The translations under genes and the position numbers were made by a program. 64,000 bases of DNA, from NCBI RefSeq assembly GCF_001592875.1, contig NZ_LSOF01000004.1:36321-100320 (forward strand), in the 5' to 3' direction. This document shows positions 9,463-18,696 of the stretch, in pieces. This stretch comes from Pseudomonas sp. BMS12 (GTDB lineage Bacteria; Pseudomonadota; Gammaproteobacteria; Pseudomonadales; Pseudomonadaceae). The first letter of the stretch is position 1. Each line of letters begins with the position of its first letter. A model generated the notes under the pieces. That model saw only the letters and a program-made list of their open reading frames with translations. It did not search any database and was not told where the DNA came from.

Positions 9463-10215
9463 ATGCCCGCACTCCTGCTTCTACTACTGTTTTTCGCCCT
9501 CCCCGCCGTCGCCGACGAGGTTCATCTGACCAACGGCGAATGGAGCCCCTATCTCGGCCAGAACCTGCCGTATCACGGCGTTGCCTCGCGCATCGTCGAG
9601 GAGGCCTTTGCCCTTGAAGGCATCCAGGTGCAATGGGAGTTCTACCCCTGGGCTCGCGCACTGCGCCATGCCGAGCGCGGCAAGAGCGATGGCAGCGCCG
9701 TCTGGCTACGCAGCCCGGAGCGCGAGCAGGCCTTTTTCTTCAGCGATCCGGTGGTGGAGAGCGGCTACTACCTTTTCCACCGCAAGGACGTGCCATTTAG
9801 CTGGCAAACGGTCGACGACCTGCGCGAGCTGCGCATCGGCGGCGCCATCGACTATGACTACGGCCAGGCTTTCCAGCAGGCCGAGAACGAGGGGAACCTC
9901 AAGGTCAAGCGCCTGAGCAGCGAAGAGCAGGGTCTGCGCATGCTGCTGGCAGGCCGTCTGGACCTGTTTCCGATCGACAAGGTGGTGGCCTTCGACCTGC
10001 TTTACAGCCGTTTCAGCGCACAGGAGCGCAAGCAGTTGAGCTTTCACCCCAAGCCACTGCGCAGCGACAGCATGCATCTACTGCTTTCGAAGCAAGTACC
10101 AGGCAATGCCCAGCGCATGCAGCGCTTCAATGATGGCCTGCGCAAACTGCGCGACAGCGGCAAGGTGAGCCAGTGGCTGCTGGAAATTCAACGCCCGCTC
10201 AGCAGCATCGACTAG
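9463..10215 (+). CDS. Orphan periplasmic substrate-binding protein (PBP2, SBP_bac_3-like)
   Basis: 250-residue exported protein: signal peptide MPALLLLLLFFALPAVA, then a polar amino-acid-type type 2 binding fold (EWSPYLGQNLPYHGVASRIV ... FYPWARALRHAERG ... FFFSDPVVESGYYLF). There is no transporter gene alongside. Related Pseudomonas proteins are often annotated as ABC amino-acid binding or ABC-type sensor proteins; the ligand is unknown. It converges with tctE, overlapping by four bases at the stop codons. Confidence 0.85.
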   Translation: MPALLLLLLFFALPAVADEVHLTNGEWSPYLGQNLPYHGVASRIVEEAFALEGIQVQWEFYPWARALRHAERGKSDGSAVWLRSPEREQAFFFSDPVVESGYYLFHRKDVPFSWQTVDDLRELRIGGAIDYDYGQAFQQAENEGNLKVKRLSSEEQGLRMLLAGRLDLFPIDKVVAFDLLYSRFSAQERKQLSFHPKPLRSDSMHLLLSKQVPGNAQRMQRFNDGLRKLRDSGKVSQWLLEIQRPLSSID

Positions 10216-11603
10216 TCCGTCGGAAAACGCACACGCACCAGCAGGCCTCCCAGCTGCCCCTGATCCAGCGCAATGCTGGCGCGATGGGCGGTGCAGATCT
10301 CACCGACAATCGCCAACCCCAGGCCGGCCCCGTTTCCCTGCGGGTGGCGTCGATAGAAGCGCTGGAACACCTGCTCACGCTCATCGGCTGGAATGCCGGG
10401 GCCGTCGTCTTCTACCTCTAGCAGCGCGGGCGCCAGCACGCGCAGCACCACATTGCCGCCTGCCGGCGTATGTGCCAGGGCATTGTCCACCAGGTTGTAG
10501 AGCAGCTCGTTGAGCAGCGTCGCCTCGCCCTGGATGAAGGTTTCGCACTCCGCTTCCAGCGCCAGGGCGATGCCGCGCTGATGCGCCAACGGAGCCAAAG
10601 CCAGGGCCAGTTCGCGCACCAGCCCGGCCAGCTCGACCCGTTCCGCACCGCCTTCGGCGATGGCCCGGGCGCCGCGCTCGATACGCGCCAGCGAGAGCAG
10701 CTGATTGGCCAGATGGGTCAGCCGGTCGGCACTCTGCGCCGCCTTCTCCAGCGTGCTGTGCCACACCTCCGGCGTGCGCTCGCGCAGGCCCAGCTCGATA
10801 CGCGCCTTGAGCGCGGCCAGAGGCGTGCGCAGCTCGTGGGAAGCGTCGGCGATGAACTGCGCCTGGCGTTCGAACTGCTGGCGCAAGCGTTCGGTGAAGT
10901 GATTGAGCGAGGCCACCAGCGGGCGCAACTCGTCCTGCACCTGCACCATGGGCAACGGGTTGAGATCATCCGGCCGGCGCTCCTCTACCGCTCCGCGCAG
11001 CCGCTCCAGCGGCCTCAGGGCCGCGCTCACCGCCAGCCACACCAGCGCCAGGGTGATCAGCGCCAGCAGGCCCATGCGCCACAGGGTATCGAGCAGCAGG
11101 CCGCGGGCCATGCGCTCGCGAGCACCGACCGTCTCGGCCACACGAATCTCGGCCATGCCGTTCATCCCCGGCTCGCTGACCGGCTGCAACAGGCTGACCA
11201 GACGCACACCGACGCCCCGGTGCTCGCCGTCATAGAAGCGCGCCAGGGCCGGATAGTCATCGGTGCGCGGCGTGTCCGGTGCCGGCGCCGGCAGGTCGTC
11301 GTAGCCGGAAACCAGACGCCCCTCGAGATCGCTGACCTGATAGAAGATGCGCCCCTGGCTGTCGTAGGCGAACACATCCAGCGCCACATAAGGCACGTCG
11401 GCGCGCAGCTTGCCAGCATCCGTATAGAGGCCGTCGGCGATGGCCCGCGCCGAGGCCAGCAGGGTGCGATCGTAGGCCGCATCGGCCGCCGCACGACCAT
11501 TCCAGTAAGCACTCACACCGCCAATCAGCAAGGGAATGCTCAGCAGGCCCGCCAGCCGCCACAGCAAGCGGCCCCGCAGGCTGCCGCCACGCCGCTCACT
11601 CAC
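10212..11603 (-). CDS. tctE: Sensor histidine kinase TctE
   Basis: Membrane sensor kinase of the tricarboxylate two-component system. TM1 is near residues 15-30, a periplasmic sensor domain follows (about 30-180), TM2 is near 185-205, then HAMP, HisKA with ADASHELRTPLAAL (phospho-accepting His), and HATPase with NLVDNALAHTP, DDGPGIP and GAGLGLAIV. The GTG at 11603 (VSERRGG) was chosen; it overlaps the tctD stop by 8 bases, which couples the pair. It should phosphorylate TctD in response to external tricarboxylates. Confidence 0.93.
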   Translation of the reverse strand: MSERRGGSLRGRLLWRLAGLLSIPLLIGGVSAYWNGRAAADAAYDRTLLASARAIADGLYTDAGKLRADVPYVALDVFAYDSQGRIFYQVSDLEGRLVSGYDDLPAPAPDTPRTDDYPALARFYDGEHRGVGVRLVSLLQPVSEPGMNGMAEIRVAETVGARERMARGLLLDTLWRMGLLALITLALVWLAVSAALRPLERLRGAVEERRPDDLNPLPMVQVQDELRPLVASLNHFTERLRQQFERQAQFIADASHELRTPLAALKARIELGLRERTPEVWHSTLEKAAQSADRLTHLANQLLSLARIERGARAIAEGGAERVELAGLVRELALALAPLAHQRGIALALEAECETFIQGEATLLNELLYNLVDNALAHTPAGGNVVLRVLAPALLEVEDDGPGIPADEREQVFQRFYRRHPQGNGAGLGLAIVGEICTAHRASIALDQGQLGGLLVRVRFPTD

Positions 11604-12267
11604 CCGCAGCCTCCAGCAGATAGCCCAGGCCACGGAAGGTGACGATGCGTACGGCACCGCCCTCCAGCTTCTTGCGCAGGCGGTGGATATAGATCTCGAT
11701 GGCGTCCGGGCTGGCATCCTGATCCAGGCCGAAGACCTGGTCGGCCAGTTGCTCCTTGCTCATCACCCGTCCGGGACGGGCGATCAGCGCCTCCAGCACA
11801 CTCTGCTCACGGGAAGTCAGGGTCAATGCCTGGCCAGCCAGCGCGAAGCGTCGCGTACCCAGGTCATAGACCAGCTCGCCACAGCGCTGTTGCGCCTCGC
11901 CGCCGAGCACGCTGCGCCGCAGCAGCGCCTTGACCCGGGCCTCCAGCTCGCTCAGCTCGAAGGGTTTGGCCAGGTAGTCGTCGGCGCCCAGGTTGAGGCC
12001 GTGGACACGGTCCTTGACCTCGCCGCGCGCGGTCAGCATCAGCACCGGCAGCACCTTGCCGCGGGCACGGATGCGCGCCAGCACCTCGAAACCGTCACGC
12101 CGTGGCAGCCCCACATCGAGTACCGCCAGGGCGTAGTCCTCGCTGGCCAAGGCATGTTCGGCAGCTACGCCATCGTGCAGCACATCGACGGTCAGACCTG
12201 TTGCACGCAGGGCCTGGGCCACGCTTTCAGCCAGTGGCAGATGGTCTTCGACCAGCAGGATTCTCAC
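11596..12267 (-). CDS. tctD: Response regulator TctD
   Basis: 223-residue OmpR/PhoB-family regulator. The receiver domain has the acidic pair ED near residue 7-8, phospho-acceptor Asp in LAVLDVGLP (about residue 51) and the KPF lysine; a C-terminal winged helix (IEIYIHRLRKKLE, FRGLGYLL) follows. It is divergent from the porin and tctCBA genes, which it is expected to activate when citrate or related acids are present (role by analogy with Salmonella and P. aeruginosa). Confidence 0.94.
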   Translation of the reverse strand: MRILLVEDHLPLAESVAQALRATGLTVDVLHDGVAAEHALASEDYALAVLDVGLPRRDGFEVLARIRARGKVLPVLMLTARGEVKDRVHGLNLGADDYLAKPFELSELEARVKALLRRSVLGGEAQQRCGELVYDLGTRRFALAGQALTLTSREQSVLEALIARPGRVMSKEQLADQVFGLDQDASPDAIEIYIHRLRKKLEGGAVRIVTFRGLGYLLEAAGE

Positions 12268-12445
12268 GTTGAAGGCTCCGCGAGCTCGTTGTTGTGCCGC
12301 CGAGTTTAACGGCCACGCGGCACCTGTGAAGGCCGACGGCGATTTCTTTCAACCTGAAAGCCTGGCGAAAGTTTCGCTCCATAGCATCCGCAACAGGGTG
12401 GCAAGAACCACCCACAGAGTGCCGGACGCGTGGTTGCTCCGGCAC

Positions 12446-12459
12446 AACAAAAACAACAA
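12446..12459 (+). promoter_or_regulatory. Tandem Crc/Hfq catabolite activity (CA) motif
   Basis: AACAAAAA followed immediately by AACAACAA, both matching AAnAAnAA, lie just upstream of the GGAG ribosome site of the porin gene. In Pseudomonas, Hfq with Crc binds such A-rich sites near the start codon and blocks translation while preferred carbon sources are present. Confidence 0.65.
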
Positions 12460-12474
12460 TCGGAGACCACCTGC

Positions 12475-13731
12475 ATGCATCCTGCATTGCCTGCCCGACG
12501 CCTCACCCTGGCGATTCTCGCCGCCTCTGCTGCAACTGCGCCTACCGCCCAGGCTGCCTTCATCGAAGACAGCAGCGCGACCCTGACCACCACCAATATC
12601 TATCTGAACCGCGACTTCCGCGAAGGCAGTGGCCAGAACAAGCGCGAGGAGTGGGGCCAGGGCTTCCTGCTCGATATCCAGTCCGGCTACACCGAAGGCA
12701 CCGTCGGTTTCGGCGTCGACGCCCTCGGCATGCTCGGCGTCAAGCTCGACTCCGGCGGCGGCCGCACCGGCACCGACCTGCTGCCGGTACAGGATGACGG
12801 CGGCACCCCGGACGAATTCGGCCGTATCGGCCTGACCGGCAAAGTGAAGATTTCCCAGAGCGAGTTCCGCTACGGATCGCACATCCCCGAGCTGCCGGTG
12901 GTCAAGGCCAGCGACAGTCGTCTGCTACCGCAGATTTTCGAAGGCGGCCTGCTGACCTCCAAGGAAATCAGCGACCTGACCTTCACCGGCGCACGCTTCA
13001 ACCAGGTGATCGACCGTGCGTCGACCAACTCCGAAGACCTGCTGCTGAACAGCAAGAACAAGCGCTTCGCCAGCGGCGTGAGCGGCGACCACCTCAACCT
13101 TGCCGGCCTCGACTACCAGTTCGCCAAGGGCCTCACCGGCCGCTACTTCTATGGCGAGCTGGAAGACGTCTACCGCCAGCACTTCCTCGGTCTGCTGGCC
13201 AGCCAGCCGCTGGGCGGCGGCACTTTCAGCGCCGACCTGCGCGTGTCGATCAGCGACGACAGCGGCGACGCCAAGGCCGGCAAGGTCGACAACCAGGCCT
13301 GGAACGGCATGCTCGGCTATGCCCACAGCGGCCACAAGGTCAGCCTCGGCTACCAGCAGATGAACGGCGACACCGGCTTCGCCTACCTCGATGGCAGCGA
13401 CCCGTTCCTGGTCAACTTCGTGCAGATCAACGACTTCGCCAACGCCGACGAGCGCTCCTGGCAGGCCCGCTACGACTACAACTTCGCCGCCCTCGGCCTG
13501 CCTGGCCTGAGCTTCCTGACCCGCTACATCAAGGGCGACAACGCCGAAGTGGCCGGCAGCACGGAAGAAGGTCGCGAGTGGGAACGCGACATCGAGTTCA
13601 AGTACGTGGTGCAGAGCGGCCCGCTCAAAGACCTGTACGTGCGTGCCCGCAACGCCAGCTTCCGTTCCAGCTTCGCCCGCGATGCGGACGAGAACCGCCT
13701 GATCGTCGGCTACTCCCTGCCTATCTGGTAA
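12475..13731 (+). CDS. opdH: OprD-family porin, probably tricarboxylate porin OpdH
   Basis: 418-residue outer-membrane porin: signal peptide ending TAQAAF, then the OprD start FIEDSSATLTTTNIYLNRDFR and alternating beta strands to a C-terminal aromatic (YSLPIW). OprD-family barrels admit small anionic substrates; the position between tctD and tctC makes it the OpdH (cis-aconitate/citrate) type. The ATG at 12475 has CGGAG seven bases upstream and an adjacent Crc-like site. The C-terminal sequence DADENRLIVGYSLPIW is typical. Confidence 0.9.
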   Translation: MHPALPARRLTLAILAASAATAPTAQAAFIEDSSATLTTTNIYLNRDFREGSGQNKREEWGQGFLLDIQSGYTEGTVGFGVDALGMLGVKLDSGGGRTGTDLLPVQDDGGTPDEFGRIGLTGKVKISQSEFRYGSHIPELPVVKASDSRLLPQIFEGGLLTSKEISDLTFTGARFNQVIDRASTNSEDLLLNSKNKRFASGVSGDHLNLAGLDYQFAKGLTGRYFYGELEDVYRQHFLGLLASQPLGGGTFSADLRVSISDDSGDAKAGKVDNQAWNGMLGYAHSGHKVSLGYQQMNGDTGFAYLDGSDPFLVNFVQINDFANADERSWQARYDYNFAALGLPGLSFLTRYIKGDNAEVAGSTEEGREWERDIEFKYVVQSGPLKDLYVRARNASFRSSFARDADENRLIVGYSLPIW

Positions 13732-13761
13732 GCCACAATAAAACTCCACAGGAGATAGATG

Positions 13762-14736
13762 ATGAAAACTGCCCTGTCGCGCATCGCCCTGGCCCTTGGC
13801 ACCCTGGCCCTCAGCAGCCAGCTGCTGGCCGAGCCCAAGCGCCCCGAATGCATCGCCCCGGCCAAACCGGGTGGCGGCTTCGACCTGACCTGCAAACTGG
13901 CCCAGAGCGGCCTGAAAGACACCGGCCTGCTCAAGGCGCCGATGCGCGTCACCTACATGCCCGGCGGTGTCGGCGCCGTGGCCTATAACGCGGTGGTCGC
14001 CCAACGGCCGAAAGACCCGGGCACCATCACCGCCTTCTCCTCCGGCTCGCTGCTCAACCTGGCCCAGGGCAAGTTCGGTCGCTACGACGAGCACGCCGTG
14101 CGCTGGCTGGCCGGCATCGGCACCGACTACGGCGCCATCAGCGTGCGCGCCGACTCGCCCTACCAGACCCTCGATGACCTGGTGCAGGCGCTGAAGAAGG
14201 AGCCGGGCAAGATCGTCTTCGGCGCTGGCGCCACCATTGGCGGCCAGGACTGGATGCAGACCGCACTGATCGCCCGCGCCGCTGGGATCGAGCCGCAGAA
14301 GCTGCGCTATGTGGCCTTCGAAGGCGGCGGCGAAACCCTCACCGCCATGCTCGGCGGCCATGTCCAGGTCACCTCCAGCGGCCTGGGCGAAGTCACCCCG
14401 CAACTGGCCGCCGGCAAGATCCGCGTGCTGGCGGTGCTCTCCGACGAGCGCCTGCCGGGCAAGCTGAGCAACCTGCCGACCGCCAAGGAACAGGGCTACG
14501 CCATCAGCTGGCCGGTGATCCGCGGCTTCTACATGGGCCCGGAAGTCAGCGATGAAGACTTCAACTGGTGGAAAGGTCAGTTCGACACGATGCTGGCCCG
14601 CGACGACTTCGCCCAACTGCGCGAGCAGCGCGACCTGTTCCCGCTGAACATGACCGGCGCCGAGCTGCAGGCCTTCGTGCTCAAGCAGGTGCAGGAGTAC
14701 AAGGCCCTGGCCGGCGAGTTCGGCCTGGTCCAGTAA
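13762..14736 (+). CDS. tctC: Tricarboxylate-binding protein TctC (TTT family)
   Basis: Periplasmic receptor of the tripartite tricarboxylate transporter. The protein has 324 residues with signal peptide (to about SSQLLA) and a Bug/TctC fold: IAPAKPGGGFDLTCKLAQ, VTYMPGGVGAVAYN, FGAGATIGGQD. Two ATGs stand in tandem (13759, 13762); the second is spaced better (seven bases) from GGAG at 13751. It lies downstream of the porin and upstream of tctB and tctA, in the same direction. Confidence 0.93.
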   Translation: MKTALSRIALALGTLALSSQLLAEPKRPECIAPAKPGGGFDLTCKLAQSGLKDTGLLKAPMRVTYMPGGVGAVAYNAVVAQRPKDPGTITAFSSGSLLNLAQGKFGRYDEHAVRWLAGIGTDYGAISVRADSPYQTLDDLVQALKKEPGKIVFGAGATIGGQDWMQTALIARAAGIEPQKLRYVAFEGGGETLTAMLGGHVQVTSSGLGEVTPQLAAGKIRVLAVLSDERLPGKLSNLPTAKEQGYAISWPVIRGFYMGPEVSDEDFNWWKGQFDTMLARDDFAQLREQRDLFPLNMTGAELQAFVLKQVQEYKALAGEFGLVQ

Positions 14737-14823
14737 GCCTCCCGCGGACCGGGGTGTCGCCAAGCACGCCCCGGCCTGCGGTCTGCCACACCCTCTTCAA
14801 TACCCCCTCACGAGACCGCCACC

Positions 14824-15270
14824 ATGTACGTCCGCCTGTTCTCGGCGAGCTGGCTGCTGCTCTGCATCTGGCTTGCCTTTGTCGCCTGGGGCTTCCAGGC
14901 ACCCTTTGCCTATGACCCGGTCGGCCCCCGCGCCTACCCGCTGCTGCTGCTCGGCCTGATGGGCGCTGGCTCGCTCTGGCTGATCATCAACCCTGGGAAA
15001 CAGGACGGACAGGTGCTGCACGTACCGGCGGCCCTGCGCTCGCTGTCATGCATTGCCGTATTGCTGGCCTATGCCCTGTTGTTCGAGCCACTCGGTTTCA
15101 TCGTCAGCACGAGCCTGGCGACCTTCGCCCTGGGCCTGCTGTTCACCGGCCGCCTGCTGCCGTGCGCCATCAGCGCCGTACTGATGGGCCTGCTGCTGTT
15201 CGGCCTGTTCGATTACCTGCTGGATGTCCCGCTGCCGCTCGGCGTGCTCGACGTGTTCGTGGAGAGCTGA
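14824..15270 (+). CDS. tctB: Tricarboxylate transporter small membrane subunit TctB
   Basis: 148-residue protein with four hydrophobic helices (about 7-24, 36-55, 70-92, 105-135), as expected for the small TctB subunit that pairs with TctA. The stop codon TGA directly precedes the tctA ATG. Sequence conservation in this subunit is low, so the call rests strongly on position between tctC and tctA. Confidence 0.88.
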   Translation: MYVRLFSASWLLLCIWLAFVAWGFQAPFAYDPVGPRAYPLLLLGLMGAGSLWLIINPGKQDGQVLHVPAALRSLSCIAVLLAYALLFEPLGFIVSTSLATFALGLLFTGRLLPCAISAVLMGLLLFGLFDYLLDVPLPLGVLDVFVES

Positions 15271-15271
15271 A

Positions 15272-16780
15272 ATGGAAACACTGAATTTTTTGCTGCAGGG
15301 CTTTGATGTCGCCACCCGGCCGAGCAACCTGCTGGTAGCCCTGTTCGGTGCCTTCGTCGGCACCATCGTCGGCCTGCTGCCCGGCCTCGGCCCGATCAAC
15401 GGCGTGGCCCTGCTGTTGCCGCTGGCCTTCGCCCTCGGCCTGCCGCCGGAAACCGCGCTGATCCTGCTGGCCGCCGTGTACCTGGGCTGCGAATACGGCG
15501 GACGCATCTCCGCCATCCTGCTCAACGTGCCAGGCGATGCCGCCGCGGTCATGACCACCCTCGACGGCTACCCGCTGGCGCGCCAGGGCAAGGCCGGCAT
15601 CGCCCTGTCGCTGTCCGCCGTCAGCTCCTTTATCGGCAGCATCATCGCCACCTGCGGCGTGGTGCTGTTCGCCCCGCTGCTGGCCAAATGGGCAGTGGCA
15701 TTCGGCCCTGCCGAATATTTCGTGCTGATGATCTTCGCCATCGCCTGCCTCGGCGGCATGGTCGGCGACAAGCCGGTGAAAACCCTGATGGCCGCCCTGA
15801 TCGGTCTGGCCCTGGCGACCGTCGGCGTGGACTCCACCACCGGCGTGTACCGCTTCACCTTCGGCAGCGTCAGCCTGAGCGACGGTGTGCAGTTCGTGAT
15901 CGTGGTGATCGGCTTCTTCAGCGTCAGCGAAGTGCTGCTGATGCTGGAAAACACCCACAACGGCCAGAAAGCGGTGAAGGCCAGCGGGCGCCTGCTGTTC
16001 AACCTGAAGGAGTTCTGCGCCACCTTCTGGACCATGATCCGCAGCGCCGTGGCCGGCTTCGTCATCGGCACCCTGCCGGGCGCCGGCGCCACCATCGCCA
16101 GCGCCATGACCTACATGACCGAGAAACGCCTGGCCGGCAGCAGCGGCAAGTTCGGCGACGGCGACCTGCGCGGCCTGGCCGCCCCGGAAGCGGCCAACAA
16201 CGCCTCGGCCTGCGGCTCGCTGATCCCGATGCTGACCCTCGGCGTACCGGGTTCGGGCACCACCGCGGTGATGATCGGCGCCCTCACCCTGTACAACATC
16301 ACGCCTGGCCCGCTGCTGTTCGAACAGCAGCCGGATGTGGTCTGGGGCCTGATCGCCTCGCTGTTCATCGGCAACGTCATCCTGCTGGTGATGAACATCC
16401 CGCTGGTCGGCCTGTTCTCGCGCATGCTCAGCGTGCCCAACTGGGTGCTGGTACCGGCAATCACCGTGATCAGCATGGTCGGCGTGTACGCCGTACACAG
16501 CACCACCTTCGATCTGGTGCTGATGATCGGCCTCGGCGTGTTCGGCTACCTGCTGCGCAAGCTGGACTTCCCGCTGTCGGCGGTGATCCTCGGTTTCGTC
16601 CTCGGCGAGCTGATGGAGGACAACCTGCGCCGCGCCCTGTCGATCTCGGCCGGCGACCTGAACATCCTCTGGGGCAGTCCGATCACCCTCATTCTGTGGG
16701 CACTCGCCGCGCTGATGCTCGCTTTGCCGGGCCTGCGCTGGTGGCGCAAGCGCCGCAGCCTGCAGGCGGCCCATGCCTAA
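15272..16780 (+). CDS. tctA: Tricarboxylate transporter large permease TctA
   Basis: 502-residue large membrane subunit with about 11-12 helices. Family signatures include GTIVGLLPGLGPINGVALLLP, YGGRISAILLNVPGDAAAVMT and the repeat-related GTLPGAGATIASAM and LTLGVPGSGTTAVMIGAL. It imports citrate-like acids delivered by TctC, driven by the ion gradient. The ATG overlaps the tctB stop region (TGAAATG) and the end overlaps the next gene by 8 bases. Confidence 0.95.
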   Translation: METLNFLLQGFDVATRPSNLLVALFGAFVGTIVGLLPGLGPINGVALLLPLAFALGLPPETALILLAAVYLGCEYGGRISAILLNVPGDAAAVMTTLDGYPLARQGKAGIALSLSAVSSFIGSIIATCGVVLFAPLLAKWAVAFGPAEYFVLMIFAIACLGGMVGDKPVKTLMAALIGLALATVGVDSTTGVYRFTFGSVSLSDGVQFVIVVIGFFSVSEVLLMLENTHNGQKAVKASGRLLFNLKEFCATFWTMIRSAVAGFVIGTLPGAGATIASAMTYMTEKRLAGSSGKFGDGDLRGLAAPEAANNASACGSLIPMLTLGVPGSGTTAVMIGALTLYNITPGPLLFEQQPDVVWGLIASLFIGNVILLVMNIPLVGLFSRMLSVPNWVLVPAITVISMVGVYAVHSTTFDLVLMIGLGVFGYLLRKLDFPLSAVILGFVLGELMEDNLRRALSISAGDLNILWGSPITLILWALAALMLALPGLRWWRKRRSLQAAHA

Positions 16781-17789
16781 CTGGCTGCTCACCCCCGTCG
16801 CCGGCGCCGCCGGCGGCTACCTGGCCAGTCTGATCGGCTGGCCGTTGCCGTGGATGGTCGGATCGCTGCTGGCGGTGATCCTGCTGCGCTGCCTGGTGGG
16901 GCTCGATCTGCGCGAGGTTCCCGGTGCGCGCAAGAGCGGCCAGTGGCTGGTCGGTACCGGTATCGGTCTGCACTTCAGTCCGGCGGTGCTGGAGCAGGTG
17001 GTGCAACACGGCGGCCTGCTGGTCGCCGGCGCCCTGCTCACCAGCCTGACCTGCCTGATCGGCATCGCCCTGTTGCGCAGCGCCGGGCACGACCGTGCCA
17101 CCGCCTACTTCGCCAGCATGCCCGGCGGCGCCAGCGAGATGGTCAACCTGGGCCTGCGCAATGGTGCCAATGCCGGCCAGGTGGCCGCGGGACAGAGCCT
17201 GCGACTATTGCTGGTGGTGCTCTGCGTGCCGGCACTGTTCCAGTGGTGGCTGGGCGTACCGCCCGCCCTGGCGCATGCCAGTGGCGCCGTGCAACCGGCC
17301 TGGCTGCTCCTGTTGCTGGCCGGCGGCGCCACACTGGCCCTGCTCGGCCAGCACCTGCGCCAGCCCAATCCCTGGCTGCTCGGACCGATTCTGGTCAGCG
17401 CCCTCGGTTGCGTGCTGTTCGATCTGGACCTGCGCCTACCGACCGGCACCAGCCAGGTGGGGCAATGGCTGATCGGCAGTGCCCTGGGTTGCCACTTCAG
17501 CCGTGAATTCTTCCGCGGCGCCCCGCGCTTCGTCGTCCTGGTGGTACTGGCTACGGGCCTGGCCATGCTCGCCGCCGGCCTGGCGGCAGAGGCCCTGAGC
17601 TGGCTCGGCAACCTCGACCCGCGCTCGCTGATGCTGGGCATGATGCCCGGCGGCATCGCCGAACTGAGCCTGACCGCCGAAGCCCTGGCCCTGTCGGTGC
17701 CACTCATCACCGGCCTGCAGGTGCTACGCCTGATGTGCGTGCTGTTCTTCGCCGAGCCGCTGTTCCGGATCTGGCAAAGAAGACTCTGA
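16773..17789 (+). CDS. AbrB-family membrane protein
   Basis: 338-residue polytopic protein of the AbrB/ammonia-monooxygenase-like family (DUF-type name, not the AbrB transcription factor). Two homologous halves each contain a Met-Pro-Gly-Gly motif (FASMPGGASEMVNLG and GMMPGGIAELSLTAE) and a GxHFS-like segment (GIGLHFSP, GCHFSREF). It is translationally coupled to tctA and ends the operon at a terminator. Members are thought to be transporters or transport accessories; substrate unknown. Confidence 0.8.
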   Translation: MPNWLLTPVAGAAGGYLASLIGWPLPWMVGSLLAVILLRCLVGLDLREVPGARKSGQWLVGTGIGLHFSPAVLEQVVQHGGLLVAGALLTSLTCLIGIALLRSAGHDRATAYFASMPGGASEMVNLGLRNGANAGQVAAGQSLRLLLVVLCVPALFQWWLGVPPALAHASGAVQPAWLLLLLAGGATLALLGQHLRQPNPWLLGPILVSALGCVLFDLDLRLPTGTSQVGQWLIGSALGCHFSREFFRGAPRFVVLVVLATGLAMLAAGLAAEALSWLGNLDPRSLMLGMMPGGIAELSLTAEALALSVPLITGLQVLRLMCVLFFAEPLFRIWQRRL

Positions 17790-17800
17790 GACCACGTTTA

Positions 17801-17827
17801 GGCCCGCCCTGTGCGGGCCTCTTTTTA
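17801..17827 (+). terminator. Rho-independent terminator of the tct operon
   Basis: Stem GGCCCGC / GCGGGCC with a short loop followed by CTTTTT, 12 bases after the AbrB-family stop codon. Confidence 0.9.
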
Positions 17828-17991
17828 TTCCCGGACACCACCGTTCAGGTGATCGCAACGCCGCCTCCGCTGATGATGGACAAGACTCCCGCTCGCCCAG
17901 ACCAGGTCTTCACGCAGCAGAAAACACCAAACAGTTCTGCCGTAGCGAGGCGATCCGCTACCATGCGCGAACCTCCGCCATGCATGCCGCC

Positions 17992-18684
17992 ATGTCTCAC
18001 TCCGTCGACCCCATCGGTTATCTACACTCCTGCTTCAAGGAGAAATTCGCCATTCCTCGCCAGCCGCAACTGGCACCGGCTGCCCGTGGCGTGCTGGAGC
18101 TGGTAGCACCTTACGACCGGGCCGAGGCCATACAGGGACTGGAACAGGTCAGCCATGTCTGGCTGCTGTTTCTCTTTCATCAGGCGCTAGAGGACAAGCC
18201 CCGGTTGAAAGTGCGCCCACCGCGCCTGGGCGGCAATGCATCGCTGGGAGTGTTCGCCAGCCGCGCCACGCATCGCCCCAACGGCATCGGTCAGTCGGTG
18301 GTCAAGCTGGAGCGCGTGGAGCCTGGCCGACTCTGGCTCTCTGGTATCGACCTGCTGGACGGCACGCCCGTGCTGGATATCAAACCCTACGTACCCTACG
18401 CCGATAGCGTCGCCGAGGCGCGCAATGCCATCGCCGACGCCGCGCCTGCGCGAGTAACGGTGGCCTGGGAACAGAGTGCCCTGCAGCAAGCCCAGGAACA
18501 TGGCCTGCGCCTGAACGAACCACTGCCAGAGTTGATTGAACAATGCCTGGCCCAGGACCCGCGCCCTGCCTACCAGATACCGCAGCCGGAACGCCGTTAT
18601 GGTGTGCTGCTGTGGGATGTACAGGTGCGCTGGCACTACCCTGAACCGGGGCGGATTCTGGTGCTGGAAGTAGTGCCCGGCTAA
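17992..18684 (+). CDS. trmO: tRNA (N6-threonylcarbamoyladenosine37-N6)-methyltransferase TrmO
   Basis: SAM-dependent methylation of t6A37 in threonine tRNAs. About 230 residues: the TrmO/TsaA barrel holds PIGYLHSCFKEKFAIPRQP near the N-terminus, HVWLLFLFH, the signature FASRATHRPNGIGQSVV and the LDIKPYVPY motif, followed by a small C-terminal domain. The ATG at 17992 (MSHSVDPIG) is preferred; an in-frame ATG at 17980 would add four residues. Convergent with dinB. Confidence 0.92.
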   Translation: MSHSVDPIGYLHSCFKEKFAIPRQPQLAPAARGVLELVAPYDRAEAIQGLEQVSHVWLLFLFHQALEDKPRLKVRPPRLGGNASLGVFASRATHRPNGIGQSVVKLERVEPGRLWLSGIDLLDGTPVLDIKPYVPYADSVAEARNAIADAAPARVTVAWEQSALQQAQEHGLRLNEPLPELIEQCLAQDPRPAYQIPQPERRYGVLLWDVQVRWHYPEPGRILVLEVVPG

Positions 18685-18696
18685 CGACCGACAGCC

